Source: Streptomyces muensis
GTDB taxonomy: Bacteria; Actinomycetota; Actinomycetes; Streptomycetales; Streptomycetaceae
NCBI RefSeq assembly: GCF_021474425.1
Contig: NZ_JAKEIP010000031.1
Span: forward strand, 1-56,712
Length of the DNA: 56,712 nucleotides
Direction: 5' to 3'
Shown: positions 9,708 through 18,423 of the stretch, one piece after another
How the letters are laid out: each line of letters starts with the position of its first letter
How positions within the stretch are numbered: the first letter of the stretch is position 1
Program-made: the position numbers and the translations under genes
Notes under the pieces: model-generated
What the model saw: only the letters and a program-made list of their open reading frames with translations
What the model was told of the DNA's origin: nothing
Database searches by the model: none

Positions 9708-9800
9708 TGGCCTAGCCCTCCCTGGCACGAAGTGCCACCATGGAGGGGAGTCCGGGGACGCCGTCAGGGCGCCTCGAGATGACGTGAAGGAGCCGTTGCA

Positions 9801-10676
9801 ATGACGCAGCTTTCGGCTGCCCAGACGCCTCAGGCGAAGACCTCCGACGGCAGCAAGGCGCTGTACGGGGGGAAGGGCACCCGCCGCATCACCGTCCGCG
9901 ACATCGCGCTCGCCAAGGAGCGGGGCGAGAAGTGGCCCATGCTCACCGCCTACGACGCGATGACCGCGTCCGTCTTCGACGAGGCCGGCATCCCGGTCAT
10001 GCTCGTCGGCGACTCGGCGGGCAACTGTCACCTCGGGTACGAGACCACCGTGCCCGTCACGCTCGATGAGATGACCATGCTGTCGGCCGCTGTCGTACGG
10101 GGCACCTCGCGCGCCCTGATCGTCGGCGACCTGCCCTTCGGTTCGTACCAGGAGGGCCCGGTGCAGGCGCTGCGCTCGGCGACCCGGCTGGTCAAGGAGG
10201 CGGGCGTCGGCGCCGTGAAGCTGGAGGGCGGTGAGCGCTCGCACGCCCAGATCCGGCTCCTCGTCGAGTCCGGCATCCCGGTCATGGCCCACATCGGCCT
10301 GACCCCGCAGTCCGTCAACGCCATGGGCTACCGCGTCCAGGGCCGCGGCGAGGAGGCGGCCCAGCAACTGCTGCGCGACGCGAAGTCCGTCCAGGACGCC
10401 GGCGCGTTCGCGGTCGTCCTCGAACTGGTCCCGGCCGAGCTCGCCGCCGAGGTGACGCGCGTCCTCCACATCCCGACGGTCGGCATCGGCGCCGGTGCCG
10501 AGACCGACGCCCAGGTCCTGGTCTGGACGGACATGCTGGGCCTGACCGGCGGCCGCGTACCCAAGTTCGTCAAGCAGTACGCCAACCTCCGCGAGGTCAT
10601 GGGCAACGCGGCGAAGGCGTTCGCGGAGGACGTGGTCGGCGGAACGTTCCCGCTGGAGGAGCACTCCGTCCACTGA
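9801..10676 (+). CDS. panB: 3-methyl-2-oxobutanoate hydroxymethyltransferase
   Basis: PanB transfers a hydroxymethyl group from 5,10-methylene-THF to alpha-ketoisovalerate to give ketopantoate, the first committed step of pantothenate/CoA synthesis in the cytosol. The 291-aa sequence shows the family blocks MLTAYDAMTASVFDEAG, LVGDSAGNCHLGYETT, GAVKLEGG, PVMAHIGLTPQSV and the C-terminal GIGAGAETDAQVLVWTDMLG. The Mg-binding aspartates and the catalytic glutamate of the family lie in these blocks. A clear AAGGAG precedes the ATG. The gene is monocistronic and ends in a strong hairpin. The N-terminal extension of about 25 residues is Streptomyces-like. Confidence 0.97.
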   Translation: MTQLSAAQTPQAKTSDGSKALYGGKGTRRITVRDIALAKERGEKWPMLTAYDAMTASVFDEAGIPVMLVGDSAGNCHLGYETTVPVTLDEMTMLSAAVVRGTSRALIVGDLPFGSYQEGPVQALRSATRLVKEAGVGAVKLEGGERSHAQIRLLVESGIPVMAHIGLTPQSVNAMGYRVQGRGEEAAQQLLRDAKSVQDAGAFAVVLELVPAELAAEVTRVLHIPTVGIGAGAETDAQVLVWTDMLGLTGGRVPKFVKQYANLREVMGNAAKAFAEDVVGGTFPLEEHSVH

Positions 10677-10735
10677 GCCCCGCCGGGCCTACCCGGGGTC
10701 ACCCGGGTCTCACTGAACCACTGCGGCACCACCAC

Positions 10736-10771
10736 GACAGCCCGCCGATCTTCCCCCGTCGGCGGGCTGTC
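10736..10771. terminator. Bidirectional terminator between panB and S53 peptidase gene
   Basis: A perfect 13-bp stem (GACAGCCCGCCGA / TCGGCGGGCTGTC) with a 10-nt loop, 60 bp after panB and 21 bp after the stop of the convergent peptidase gene. There is no T tract, as is usual in Streptomyces. Confidence 0.8.
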
Positions 10772-10791
10772 CCTTTGGCGGTCGGAGACGC

Positions 10792-12735
10792 TCAGCGACG
10801 GCGATACGACTCCACATAGCCGGCGGCGGGCGTACCCACACCCGTCACGTCGTCATAGCCCTTCACGGCGCTCAGCGAGCTGTCCTTGCCGAGGGAGCGT
10901 ACGGACGTGGTCAGACCGTCCGTCGCGTCATAGCCGTTGACGAAGTCGACGCGCGCCACCGCGAGCCCGGCCCCGGTCGGGTCGTCCGTGACGTCGTGGT
11001 ACGCCTTGGACCCGTACCGCGCGTAGATCGACGGGTTGGCGAAGCCGATCGGCTTCCCGCCGCGGGCCTCCTGCGCGAGGGCCTGGACGGCCGCGATGAC
11101 CGGCGCCGCGAGCGAGGTGCCGCCGAGGCGGTACTCGTCGTAGGCCTGCGTCCTCCCGTCCGGCATGGTCTGCGTCTGCCCCACCAGGAACCCGGTGTTC
11201 GGGTCGGCGATGGCCGCGATGTCCGGGACGACACGGTTGCCGTCGGCACCGTTGGCCTTGGCCAGCGCGTCCGGCACGACGCCCTTCTGCCAGTACGGCT
11301 CGGCGACGGTCCTGCTGGTGCCGCCGCCCGCACCCGAGGTGAACGCGCCCGGGAAGCCGGTCCAGCTCTTGCCGTCGGCCGACAGCTCCGCCTTCTCGGT
11401 GCCCCAGCCGGTCTCCCACAGGTACGTGTCGCCCTTGCCGACCGCCAGCGAGGTGCCGCCGACCGCCGTCACCCACGCCGAACTCGCCGGGATGTCGACC
11501 TGTTTGGTGCCGCTGCTCGCGACCTCGTCGCCGTCGTCGCCGGAGGAGTAGTAGAAGCCGATGCCCTCGACCGCGCCGAACTGGAAGACCTGGTCGTATG
11601 CGGCCGCGAGGTCCGGCGTCTGGGCGTCCTCGGTCTCGCCCCAGGAGTTGGAGACGATGTCGGCCAGGTGGTGGTCGACGATCTTGCCGAGCGAGTCGAG
11701 CAGGTCCTGGTCGGTGCAGGACGCGGCGCCGACGTAGGTGATCTGCGCGGCGGGCGCGACCGCGTGCACGGACTCCACGTCGAGGGTCTCCTCGCCGTAC
11801 CAGCCGGCCGCGCCGCAGTCCTTGGTGTCGGTGTACTTCGCGGGCAGGACCTGGCGCAGCTGACCGGCGGTGTAGGCCGCGTCGCCGTGGCGCTTGGCGT
11901 AGGTGGCCGCGTCGTAGGCGATGGTCGGGGAGGCGTACGCGTCGGTGATGGCGATGCGCACCCCCTTGCCGGTCCGCCCGCCCGCGCCGTACGCGGCGCG
12001 CAACTGCTTGCCGGTGTAGCCCTTCACGGCGTACGGGATCTTCGTGCCGTACGCGTCCGGCAGCGAGCTCGCCACGTTCGAGCCGTGGTACGTCGAGAAC
12101 GGCCCGGCGTTGCGGAACACGGTCTCCGGCGGCGGCAGTTGGTCCTTGTGGCTCGCCAGGTGCGGGGCGTTGTCAAGGCCGGTGACGGTCAGGACCGCGT
12201 CCTTCAGCTCCTCCGGCACCGAGACGGCGGCAGCGGGAGCGTGGTAAGTCCGGGCACCCTTGGCGTAGTTGTGCAGCTGGGTGCCGAAGGCCTTCTCCGC
12301 GGCGGCCACATCGCCGGAGACGGCGACATAGTGCTGCGTGACGCCCGTGACCTTCAGCCCGGCCGAGGTCAACCACCGCTTGACGGCGGCGACCTGGGCC
12401 TTGGTCGCGCCGAAGCGGGCCCGGGCCTGGTCGGCCGACAGGTACTTGCCGTACGACGCCGAGCGCGGGTCCGACACGGCCTTCGCGTACGCGGCGAGGC
12501 CGGTCGCGTCCCGGCCCGCGAGGTAGACGCGTACGGCGACCCGGGCGCCGTCCGAGGTCGCGCCCCTGTCCGCCCTGGCCGTGGCCCACGCGGGCTTGGT
12601 CCCGGCGAGCCGGTCACGCCCCGGGTTGTCCGCGGCGTGCGCCGCCGGTATGCCGAGCGCCAGCGCGCCGGTGAGCAGAGGCAGTGTCGCCGCCAGGCTC
12701 ACGGAGGTGCGCAGCGCGGCACGTCGAGATCTCAT
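10792..12735 (-). CDS. Secreted S53-family serine-carboxyl (sedolisin/kumamolisin-like) peptidase
   Basis: The 647-aa preproprotein starts at ATG 12735 after a GGGGG ribosome-binding sequence; longer readings lack one. A Sec signal peptide (MRSRRAALRTS, then a hydrophobic run ending AAHAAD) precedes a pro-domain (about residues 50-200) with the AQYLSADQ-like segment GKYLSADQARARFG. The catalytic domain shows the ExxxD pair in GEETLDVESVHA, the SNSWGE oxyanion region and the nucleophile in GGTSLAAPV. C-terminal aspartates (DVTDDPTGAG) fit the calcium site. Family members cleave proteins at acidic pH outside the cell. The gene stands alone and converges on panB. Confidence 0.92.
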   Translation of the reverse strand: MRSRRAALRTSVSLAATLPLLTGALALGIPAAHAADNPGRDRLAGTKPAWATARADRGATSDGARVAVRVYLAGRDATGLAAYAKAVSDPRSASYGKYLSADQARARFGATKAQVAAVKRWLTSAGLKVTGVTQHYVAVSGDVAAAEKAFGTQLHNYAKGARTYHAPAAAVSVPEELKDAVLTVTGLDNAPHLASHKDQLPPPETVFRNAGPFSTYHGSNVASSLPDAYGTKIPYAVKGYTGKQLRAAYGAGGRTGKGVRIAITDAYASPTIAYDAATYAKRHGDAAYTAGQLRQVLPAKYTDTKDCGAAGWYGEETLDVESVHAVAPAAQITYVGAASCTDQDLLDSLGKIVDHHLADIVSNSWGETEDAQTPDLAAAYDQVFQFGAVEGIGFYYSSGDDGDEVASSGTKQVDIPASSAWVTAVGGTSLAVGKGDTYLWETGWGTEKAELSADGKSWTGFPGAFTSGAGGGTSRTVAEPYWQKGVVPDALAKANGADGNRVVPDIAAIADPNTGFLVGQTQTMPDGRTQAYDEYRLGGTSLAAPVIAAVQALAQEARGGKPIGFANPSIYARYGSKAYHDVTDDPTGAGLAVARVDFVNGYDATDGLTTSVRSLGKDSSLSAVKGYDDVTGVGTPAAGYVESYRRR

Positions 12736-12883
12736 GGAACCCCCTGTGCGATTCGTGTGCGAGTGGATCACCCGACGGTGGCCACTCAATCGCCGAACCG
12801 TTCACGCCAGGGGAATGCCCGGACCAAGAAGGTCCCAACTAACCTAATGACAACGCCATTTCACAGCCGTACGGCCGTACGCG

Positions 12884-13507
12884 CTACGACTGCGGCTTCG
12901 CGCCCCGCTTCTTCAGCAGGTCCGCCATCAGGTCGATCTCCGACTGCTGCGCCTCCACCATGCCCTGCGCGAGCCGCTTCTCCACCTCGACGTCGCACTT
13001 GTCGACACAGCCCTCGGCCATGTGGACGCCGCCCTTGTGATGGGCCGTCATCAACTGGAGGTAGAAGACCTCGGCCTGTCTGCCGCTGAGGCCCTCGAGC
13101 TTCTTCATCTCCGCGTCCGTCGCCATGCCCGGCATCAGCGAGCCGTCCCCGGCCGAGGGCATGTCGCCCATGCCCATCCAGGTCATCGGCGGCTTCGCCG
13201 ACACCTTCGGCAGCCCCCACAGATCCAGCCAGCCCAGCAGCATGCCGCGCTGGTTGGCCTGCGTCTGCGCGATGTCGTACGCCAGCAGCCGCACCTCCTT
13301 GTCGTCCGTGCGGTCCCGCACGATGTACGACATCTCCACGGCCTGCTGATGGTGCACCGCCATGTCCCGCGCGAACCCGGCGTCCGCCGAGTCCGCGCCC
13401 GGCGTGTCGCTCGAACCGCCGTCCTCGGCGACGGCGTAGGTGAGCGCGCCTACCGCGACGAGCACGGCCGCCGCGGTCCCGGCGATCCAGCCGACGTGCT
13501 TCCTCAC
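12884..13507 (-). CDS. DUF305 membrane-anchored protein
   Basis: This 207-aa protein has a GTG start at 13507 overlapping the stop of the upstream DUF3105 gene (GTGA). One N-terminal TM/signal anchor (HVGWIAGTAAAVLVAVGALTYAV) is followed by a ferritin-like four-helix DUF305 domain with its two His/Met-rich blocks, MAVHHQQAVEMSY and MTAHHKGGVHMAEG. These motifs suggest metal contact, and copper has been proposed for relatives, but the biochemical role is not established. Two cysteines (CVDKC) could be an extra metal or disulfide site. It is co-transcribed with DUF3105. Confidence 0.88.
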   Translation of the reverse strand: MRKHVGWIAGTAAAVLVAVGALTYAVAEDGGSSDTPGADSADAGFARDMAVHHQQAVEMSYIVRDRTDDKEVRLLAYDIAQTQANQRGMLLGWLDLWGLPKVSAKPPMTWMGMGDMPSAGDGSLMPGMATDAEMKKLEGLSGRQAEVFYLQLMTAHHKGGVHMAEGCVDKCDVEVEKRLAQGMVEAQQSEIDLMADLLKKRGAKPQS

Positions 13508-14166
13508 TCCGACAGACCACCCGTGCACGCCGCGCCCGGCTCGGGCGTCTGCTTGCCCTGGACGTACGTCTCGAAGAACTTGCCGACGTTCGGGTCGTCC
13601 GCGCCCGTCACCGTGCGCTGGTGCCCCCACGCGGTGAGCATGATCGGGTCCTTCTGCTTCTCGTCCGGGCTCATCAGCGTGTACGGCGTCTTCTTCACCT
13701 TCGCCGCCAGCGCCTCGACGTCGCTCTTGGACGCCTTGGACGTGTACGTCACCCAGACGGCGCCGTGCTCCAGCGAGTGCACGGCGTGCTCGTTCTTCAG
13801 CTCCTTGGTGTAGACGTCGCCGTTGCAGTTCATCCACACCTGGTTGTGGTCACCGCCCACCGGGGGCTCCGAGGGGTACTTCACGCTCTTGGCGACATGG
13901 GTGCGCCCGAGCTTCCCCTCCCAGGTCCGCACGCCGTCCTTGCCGGTGACGAACTTGCCGGTGGTCTGCGAGTCGACCGCCTCGGCTCCGTTGTCGGACT
14001 GCGACCGGATGAGCACGACACCGCCGACGACGAGACCGGCGACGATCACCGTGCTGGTCACGATCGTGAGGATGCGGTTGCGACGCTCACGAGCACGCTC
14101 GGCACGCCGCATCTCTTCTATCCGCGCCTTGCGCGAAGCATTGCTCTGGTTCTTGGCGGAGCCCAT
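13504..14166 (-). CDS. DUF3105 single-pass membrane protein
   Basis: The 220-aa protein begins at ATG 14166 (MGSAKNQSNASRK) after AGAAGGAC. Seen: a basic, coiled-coil-prone cytoplasmic N-terminus (ARIEEMRRAERARERRNR), one TM helix (residues about 38-57) and an external DUF3105 domain with HVAKSVKYPSEPPVGGDH, MNCNGDVY and LEHGAVWVTY motifs; two cysteines remain. The family often neighbours DUF305 genes, as here, with overlapping stop and start codons, so both probably work in one cell-surface process. Function unknown. Confidence 0.87.
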   Translation of the reverse strand: MGSAKNQSNASRKARIEEMRRAERARERRNRILTIVTSTVIVAGLVVGGVVLIRSQSDNGAEAVDSQTTGKFVTGKDGVRTWEGKLGRTHVAKSVKYPSEPPVGGDHNQVWMNCNGDVYTKELKNEHAVHSLEHGAVWVTYTSKASKSDVEALAAKVKKTPYTLMSPDEKQKDPIMLTAWGHQRTVTGADDPNVGKFFETYVQGKQTPEPGAACTGGLSE

Positions 14167-14303
14167 GAGGCGTTGTCCTTCTGGCGAAAGGGACGGTCGG
14201 GTCCGCTGATCGTAAGGGGGAAGGTGGGACGTCTCGTAGGGCGGGCGCCGGAAAGGCCGGGGGAATGGCCGGGGAAAGGCCGGATCGCTCCGATCCGGCC
14301 AAT

Positions 14304-14326
14304 ATTTTGAATCGTGGATGCGCATT
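14304..14326. promoter_or_regulatory. NsrR-type operator in the nsrR promoter
   Basis: An 11-1-11 imperfect palindrome, ATTTTGAATCG-T-GGATGCGCATT, ends 16 bp before the nsrR start codon. It aligns with the better palindrome upstream of hmp (16044-16066), matching 7 of 11 left-arm positions. Autoregulation by NsrR is inferred. Confidence 0.65.
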
Positions 14327-14342
14327 ATCTACGCTGCGGAAC

Positions 14343-14777
14343 ATGCGGCTGTTGCGCTCCACCGACCTGGCACTGCGCCTTCTGATGCGGCTCGCCGTCC
14401 TGGGGGACGCCACCCCGACGACCCGCGAGGTCGCGGCCGACATGGAGGTGCCGTACACGCACGCCGCCAAGGTCGTCGCCGAGTTGCAGCACATGGGCCT
14501 GGTGGCCGCACGCCGGGGGCGCGGCGGCGGGCTCTCGCTCAGCGACCGGGGCCGTACCGCGTCGGTCGGCGCGATCGTGCGGGCCTTCGAGGGCGACGGC
14601 GACGTAGTCGAGTGCGAGGGCGACAACCCCTGCCCGCTGCACTCCGACTGCCGGCTGCGCGGTGCGCTGCGGCGGGCCCAGGAGGCCTTCTACGCCTCGC
14701 TGGACCCGCTGACGGTCACCGACGTGACCGCGGACCCCACCGGCCCGCTGCTGCTGCAGATCGGCCGGACCCCCTGA
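14343..14777 (+). CDS. nsrR: NO-sensing [4Fe-4S] Rrf2-family repressor NsrR
   Basis: The 144-aa Rrf2 protein has an N-terminal winged helix with the recognition region VPYTHAAKVVAELQHMGLV and the wing RGRGGGLSL. Cysteines are C91, C97 and C103 (spacing +6/+6), and Asp8 is present (RSTDLAL). S. coelicolor NsrR uses three equally spaced cysteines plus Asp8 to hold its [4Fe-4S] cluster, so all four ligands are conserved here. It represses hmp until nitric oxide attacks the cluster. The ATG at 14343 is preceded by CGGAAC; an upstream ATG at 14265 would run through the operator. The gene converges on hmp with 18 bp between stops. Confidence 0.93.
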   Translation: MRLLRSTDLALRLLMRLAVLGDATPTTREVAADMEVPYTHAAKVVAELQHMGLVAARRGRGGGLSLSDRGRTASVGAIVRAFEGDGDVVECEGDNPCPLHSDCRLRGALRRAQEAFYASLDPLTVTDVTADPTGPLLLQIGRTP

Positions 14778-14795
14778 GACCCGGCTCGCCCCGGC

Positions 14796-15998
14796 TCAGC
14801 CCGCCTGCGCCAGCCAGAGGTCGGGCCCGAACACCTCGTAGCGGATGTCGGCCGGCGCCACCCCTTTCCCGATCAGCTGCGCCCGCACCGCCCGCATGAA
14901 GGGCAGCGGCCCGCACAGGTACGCGCGCGTACCCTCCGCCACGGCGACGTCGGCGAGGTCGACCAGACCGCTGCGGTGGGACGCCTCGGCGGCATCGGCG
15001 TCCGCCTCGTAGAAGAAGTGGACGGACGCGTCCGCCAGCTTCTCCGCGTACGCCTCGTGATCGGCGCGCAGGGCGTGCCCGGCGGGCGAGCGGTCGCCGT
15101 GCACGACGAGCACCGGTCCTTCGTGCCCGGTGTCCACGAGGTGCCCCAGCATGGCGACGATCGGCGTCACGCCGATGCCTGCCGAGGCGAGGAGCAGCGG
15201 GGTGTCGGCGGCCGTGTCGCCGAGCACGAGATCGCCGGACGGCGCCGACAGGCTCAGCCGGTCGCCGACGCGCACGCGCGCGTGCAGATGGTTCGAGACC
15301 TCGCCCTCGGGTGCCGTGCCGCCGCCCGGCACCCGCTTCACGCTGATCTGGCGTACGGGTGAGCCAGGGGCGGCGGAGAGGCTGTACTGGCGTATCTGCC
15401 GGGCCCCGTCCGGGAGCTCGACCTGGACGGAGACGTACTGCCCGGCCCGGAAGCCCGGCGCCGGGCGGCCATCGGCCGGACGCAGCCGGAAGGTGGCGAC
15501 CTCGGCGGTCTCCTCGACCCGCCCGACGACCTCCCACTCCCGCCACCGCCGGCCGCCCCGCTCCTCGTCGAGCCGCTTCTCGATCGCGACCAGCGCGTTC
15601 GCCATCAGCCAGTAGACCTCGTCCCAGGCGGCCGCGACCTCGGGTGTGACGGCCTCGCCGAGCACCTCGACGATGGCGGCGAAGAGGTGCTCGTGGACGA
15701 GCTCGTACTGCTCCGCCGTGACGCCCAGGGAGGCGTGCTTGTGGGCGATGCGGCCCAGCATCGCGTCGGGCCGCTGATCGGGGTGGTCCACGAGGTACGT
15801 CGCGAACGCGGCGATCGACCCGGCGAGGGCCTGCCGCTGGGTGCCGGCGGCCTGGTTGCCGCGGTTGAACAGGTCCCGCAACAGCTCGGGGCGGGCGGCG
15901 AACAAACGGGCGTAGAAGCGCTCGGTGATCTCACCGATGGCCCCGCCGACGACGGGAAGGGTGGCGCGCACGGTGGCGGCGGACTGCTCGGACAGCAT
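14796..15998 (-). CDS. hmp: Flavohemoglobin (nitric oxide dioxygenase)
   Basis: The 400-aa enzyme oxidises NO to nitrate using O2, NADPH and FAD in the cytoplasm. The globin domain (about 1-135) has the proximal haem His in AHKHASLGV (H88) with the YELVHEHL helix. The reductase part carries RQYSLS (FAD), GEVSNHLH, the NAD(P)H-binding LLASAGIGVTPIVAML, and the terminal CGPLPFM and YEVFGPD motifs. Start ATG 15998 gives full family length. It is regulated by NsrR through the palindrome 46 bp upstream. Streptomyces genomes often hold two hmp paralogues; which one this is cannot be told here. Confidence 0.95.
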   Translation of the reverse strand: MLSEQSAATVRATLPVVGGAIGEITERFYARLFAARPELLRDLFNRGNQAAGTQRQALAGSIAAFATYLVDHPDQRPDAMLGRIAHKHASLGVTAEQYELVHEHLFAAIVEVLGEAVTPEVAAAWDEVYWLMANALVAIEKRLDEERGGRRWREWEVVGRVEETAEVATFRLRPADGRPAPGFRAGQYVSVQVELPDGARQIRQYSLSAAPGSPVRQISVKRVPGGGTAPEGEVSNHLHARVRVGDRLSLSAPSGDLVLGDTAADTPLLLASAGIGVTPIVAMLGHLVDTGHEGPVLVVHGDRSPAGHALRADHEAYAEKLADASVHFFYEADADAAEASHRSGLVDLADVAVAEGTRAYLCGPLPFMRAVRAQLIGKGVAPADIRYEVFGPDLWLAQAG

Positions 15999-16318
15999 CG
16001 GGTCTCCTCAGGCTCGATCGGGCCGATCCGGTGCCATCATTAAAACTTGCATCCGAGATGCAAATTAAAGCGGGGTGGGTCCTGTGGGGCCGGGCATTAC
16101 GGATGTCGGTGCGAGCAGGCAAGATGGGCGGAAGAGCAGTGCACCGGGCACCACGGAGGGACACCCGCCGTATGCCGTGCGTTCGCCCCGGAGTCGCCTC
16201 GGCGATCAAGGTGCGCAACGCGCCTGAAATGGTGTTGTGGTGTGATGCTCAGGTGCCCGACCGCCTCCCGCTGCACCGGAGACAGGCGGCCTGACCAGCA
16301 AGGATGGGGAAGCGGAAG
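15999..16318. other. 320-bp divergent intergenic region hmp / glnA2
   Basis: This holds the hmp promoter with its NsrR palindrome (16044-16066) on the left and about 250 bp of leader for glnA2 on the right. I see no convincing reading frame, GlnR box or riboswitch fold in the glnA2 leader. Confidence 0.6.
16044..16066. promoter_or_regulatory. NsrR operator upstream of hmp
   Basis: An 11-1-11 palindrome, AACTTGCATCC-G-AGATGCAAATT; 9 of 11 positions are symmetric. It lies 46 bp upstream of the hmp ATG in an AT-rich stretch. The architecture matches the 11-1-11 sites known for S. coelicolor NsrR at hmpA and nsrR promoters. Confidence 0.85.
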
Positions 16319-17680
16319 ATGGACAAGCAGCAGGAGTTCGTGCTCCGGACGTTGGAGGAGCGCGACATCCGGTTCGTACGCCTGTGGTTCACGGACGTGC
16401 TGGGCTTCCTCAAGTCGGTCGCCGTGGCCCCCGCGGAACTGGAGCAGGCCTTCGACGAGGGCATCGGCTTCGACGGCTCGGCGATCGAGGGCTTCGCCCG
16501 CGTATACGAGTCCGACATGATCGCCAAGCCGGACCCCTCGACCTTCCAGATCCTGCCCTGGCGCGCCGAGGCCCCCGGCACGGCCCGGATGTTCTGCGAC
16601 ATCCTCATGCCGGACGGCTCCCCGTCCTTCGCGGACCCGAGGTATGTGTTGAAGCGCGCCCTGGCCCGAGCCTCGGACCTCGGCTTCACCTTCTACACCC
16701 ACCCCGAGATCGAGTTCTTCCTGCTGAAGGACCGCCCGCTGGACGGCTCACGCCCGCAGCCGGCCGACAACTCCGGCTACTTCGACCACACCCCGACCAA
16801 CGTCGGCATGGACTTCCGCCGCCAGGCGATCACCATGCTGGAGTCGATGGGCATCTCGGTCGAGTTCTCCCACCACGAGGGCGCCCCGGGCCAGCAGGAG
16901 ATCGACCTCCGCTACGCCGACGCGCTGTCCACCGCGGACAACATCATGACGTTCCGCCTGGTCATGAAGCAGGTGGCACTGGAGCAGGGCGTCCACGCGA
17001 CGTTCATGCCGAAGCCGTTCTCCGAGCACCCGGGCAGCGGCATGCACACCCACCTGTCGCTCTTCGAGGGCGACCGGAACGCGTTCTACGAGTCCGGCTC
17101 CGAGTACCAGCTCTCCAAGGTCGGCCGCTCCTTCATCGCGGGCCTGCTGCGCCACGCCGCGGAGATCTCCGCGGTCACCAACCAGTGGGTCAACTCCTAC
17201 AAGCGCATCTGGGGCGGCTCCGAGCGCACCGCGGGCGCCGGCGGCGAGGCCCCCTCGTACATCTGCTGGGGCCACAACAACCGCTCGGCCCTGGTCCGCG
17301 TCCCGATGTACAAGCCCGGCAAGACCGGTTCCGCCCGCGTCGAGGTCCGCTCCCTCGACTCCGGCGCCAACCCCTACCTGGCCTACGCCCTCCTCCTCGC
17401 CGCCGGCCTCAAGGGCATCGAAGAGGGCTACGAGCTCCCTCCGGGCGCCGAGGACGACGTCTGGGCCCTCTCCGACGCCGAACGGCGCGCGATGGGCATC
17501 GAGCCCCTTCCGCAGAACCTCGGCGAGGGGCTGACGCTGATGGAGCGCAGCGACCTCGTCGCCGAGACGCTGGGGGAGCATGTCTTCGACTTCTTCCTGC
17601 GCAACAAGCGGCAGGAGTGGGAGGAGTACCGCTCCGAGGTGACCGCGTTCGAGCTGCGGAAGAACCTGCCGGTTCTTTAG
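16319..17680 (+). CDS. glnA2: GlnA2-type GS-like enzyme, gamma-glutamylpolyamine synthetase
   Basis: This 453-aa member of the glutamine synthetase I fold ligates glutamate to an amine. In S. coelicolor, GlnA2 (SCO2241) acts on putrescine and other polyamines rather than ammonium, and this sequence closely resembles what I recall of it. Seen: the N-terminal beta-grasp with VRLWFTDVLG and GIGFDGSAIEGF, the metal site in FYTHPEIEFFLL, the ATP/glutamate block PGSGMHTHLSLF, NSYKRIWGG and RVEVRSLDSGANPYLA. The C-terminal tail lacks the canonical NLYDLPPEE adenylylation motif. I start at ATG 16319; an ATG at 16304 is in frame. Confidence 0.9.
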   Translation: MDKQQEFVLRTLEERDIRFVRLWFTDVLGFLKSVAVAPAELEQAFDEGIGFDGSAIEGFARVYESDMIAKPDPSTFQILPWRAEAPGTARMFCDILMPDGSPSFADPRYVLKRALARASDLGFTFYTHPEIEFFLLKDRPLDGSRPQPADNSGYFDHTPTNVGMDFRRQAITMLESMGISVEFSHHEGAPGQQEIDLRYADALSTADNIMTFRLVMKQVALEQGVHATFMPKPFSEHPGSGMHTHLSLFEGDRNAFYESGSEYQLSKVGRSFIAGLLRHAAEISAVTNQWVNSYKRIWGGSERTAGAGGEAPSYICWGHNNRSALVRVPMYKPGKTGSARVEVRSLDSGANPYLAYALLLAAGLKGIEEGYELPPGAEDDVWALSDAERRAMGIEPLPQNLGEGLTLMERSDLVAETLGEHVFDFFLRNKRQEWEEYRSEVTAFELRKNLPVL

Positions 17681-17734
17681 CGCCTGATCGCGGTGGGGCG
17701 CGGAGGATCGTCAGCGAGTGCGGCTCCGGTGGGG

Positions 17735-17786
17735 GCTGATCGCGCCCACGCGGCGGAGCCGCATATCGACACAGCCCCGCGCCCCT
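17735..17786. repeat. Intergenic repeat, copy related to 46718-46778
   Basis: The segment GCGGCGGAGCCGCATATCGA, then c-ACAGCCCCGCGCCCCT, is nearly identical to 46731-46769 (one substitution in the core). Both copies lie just beyond the stop codon of a minus-strand gene. It contains a GCGGC-gga-GCCGC hairpin, so it could act in 3'-end formation. Confidence 0.75.
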
Positions 17787-17796
17787 GGGAGGTCGG

Positions 17797-18240
17797 CTAA
17801 CTTGCCGCCTGCTTCGAGAGCAGCTCGTGCAGGGGCTCCGTGGCCCTGCGCCGGTACTCCTGGATGGACCAGCCGTTGCCGTCCGGGTCCTTGAAGTACA
17901 TGAAGGTGGCGCCGTCGTCGGGGGAGTACTGGACGGGCTCCGAGATCTCCAGGCCCCGCTCCACCAGCTCGGCGTGGGCCGCCTTGATGTCGGCGACGCA
18001 GAGCTGGAGGCCCTGGTAGGAGCCGGGCTCCGGGACGGTCTCGCCCTTGGTCAGGTCCCAGATGCTGTCGCCGAGGGCGATCGAACAGCCGGAGCCCGGA
18101 GGGGTCAGCTGGACGATGCGCATGCCCGGCATGACCTCCTGGTCGATGTCGACGTGGAAGCCGACCTTGTCCCGGTAGAAGTCACGGGCCCGGTCGATGT
18201 CGCTCACGGGCAGTGGGATTACTTCGAGGGTGAAGTCCAT
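17797..18240 (-). CDS. VOC/glyoxalase-fold protein
   Basis: The 147-aa single-module VOC protein begins at ATG 18240 after GGAGGA. Seen: the opening MDFTLEVIPLPVSDIDRARDF with FYRDKVGF, the central LQLCVADI strand and the ending MYFKDPDGNGWSIQEY, where the acidic metal-site residue of the fold lies. Such proteins include dioxygenases, lyases and antibiotic-binding resistance proteins. No substrate can be named. It stands alone between glnA2 and the IS element. Confidence 0.85.
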   Translation of the reverse strand: MDFTLEVIPLPVSDIDRARDFYRDKVGFHVDIDQEVMPGMRIVQLTPPGSGCSIALGDSIWDLTKGETVPEPGSYQGLQLCVADIKAAHAELVERGLEISEPVQYSPDDGATFMYFKDPDGNGWSIQEYRRRATEPLHELLSKQAAS

Positions 18241-18329
18241 TACGGGTCCTCCAGTCTGGCTGAACGGCTCCCCCTCACCGAAGCCGAAAACGATGCTCTG
18301 CGCCACGTGAGTTTCAGGTTCCGCATCTT

Positions 18330-18420
18330 CCAAGGACACCGGCGTCGCAGCGGGCCCCTCGTCCTCAAACGCCGGACGGGCTGGATTGCCTGGCCCGGCG
18401 CCGAAAAGCGGCCGTAGGCC
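18330..18420. repeat. Intergenic repeat with CCTCAAACGCCGGACGGGCT core
   Basis: The segment contains CCTCAAACGCCGGACGGGCT, which I know as a very frequent Streptomyces intergenic repeat from memory rather than from other copies in this window. It directly borders the left end of the IS element, so the IS landed in repeat-rich non-coding DNA. Confidence 0.5.
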
Positions 18421-18423
18421 TTA

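Noticed and set aside
12884..14166. DUF3105/DUF305 pair as a copper-resistance operon
   Set aside because: His/Met motifs fit metal binding, but no copper ATPase, CsoR or multicopper oxidase is adjacent, so function is left open.
16067..16318. Possible riboswitch or small gene in the glnA2 leader
   Set aside because: I found no conserved riboswitch core or ribosome-binding site followed by a convincing reading frame; the sequence is unremarkable.
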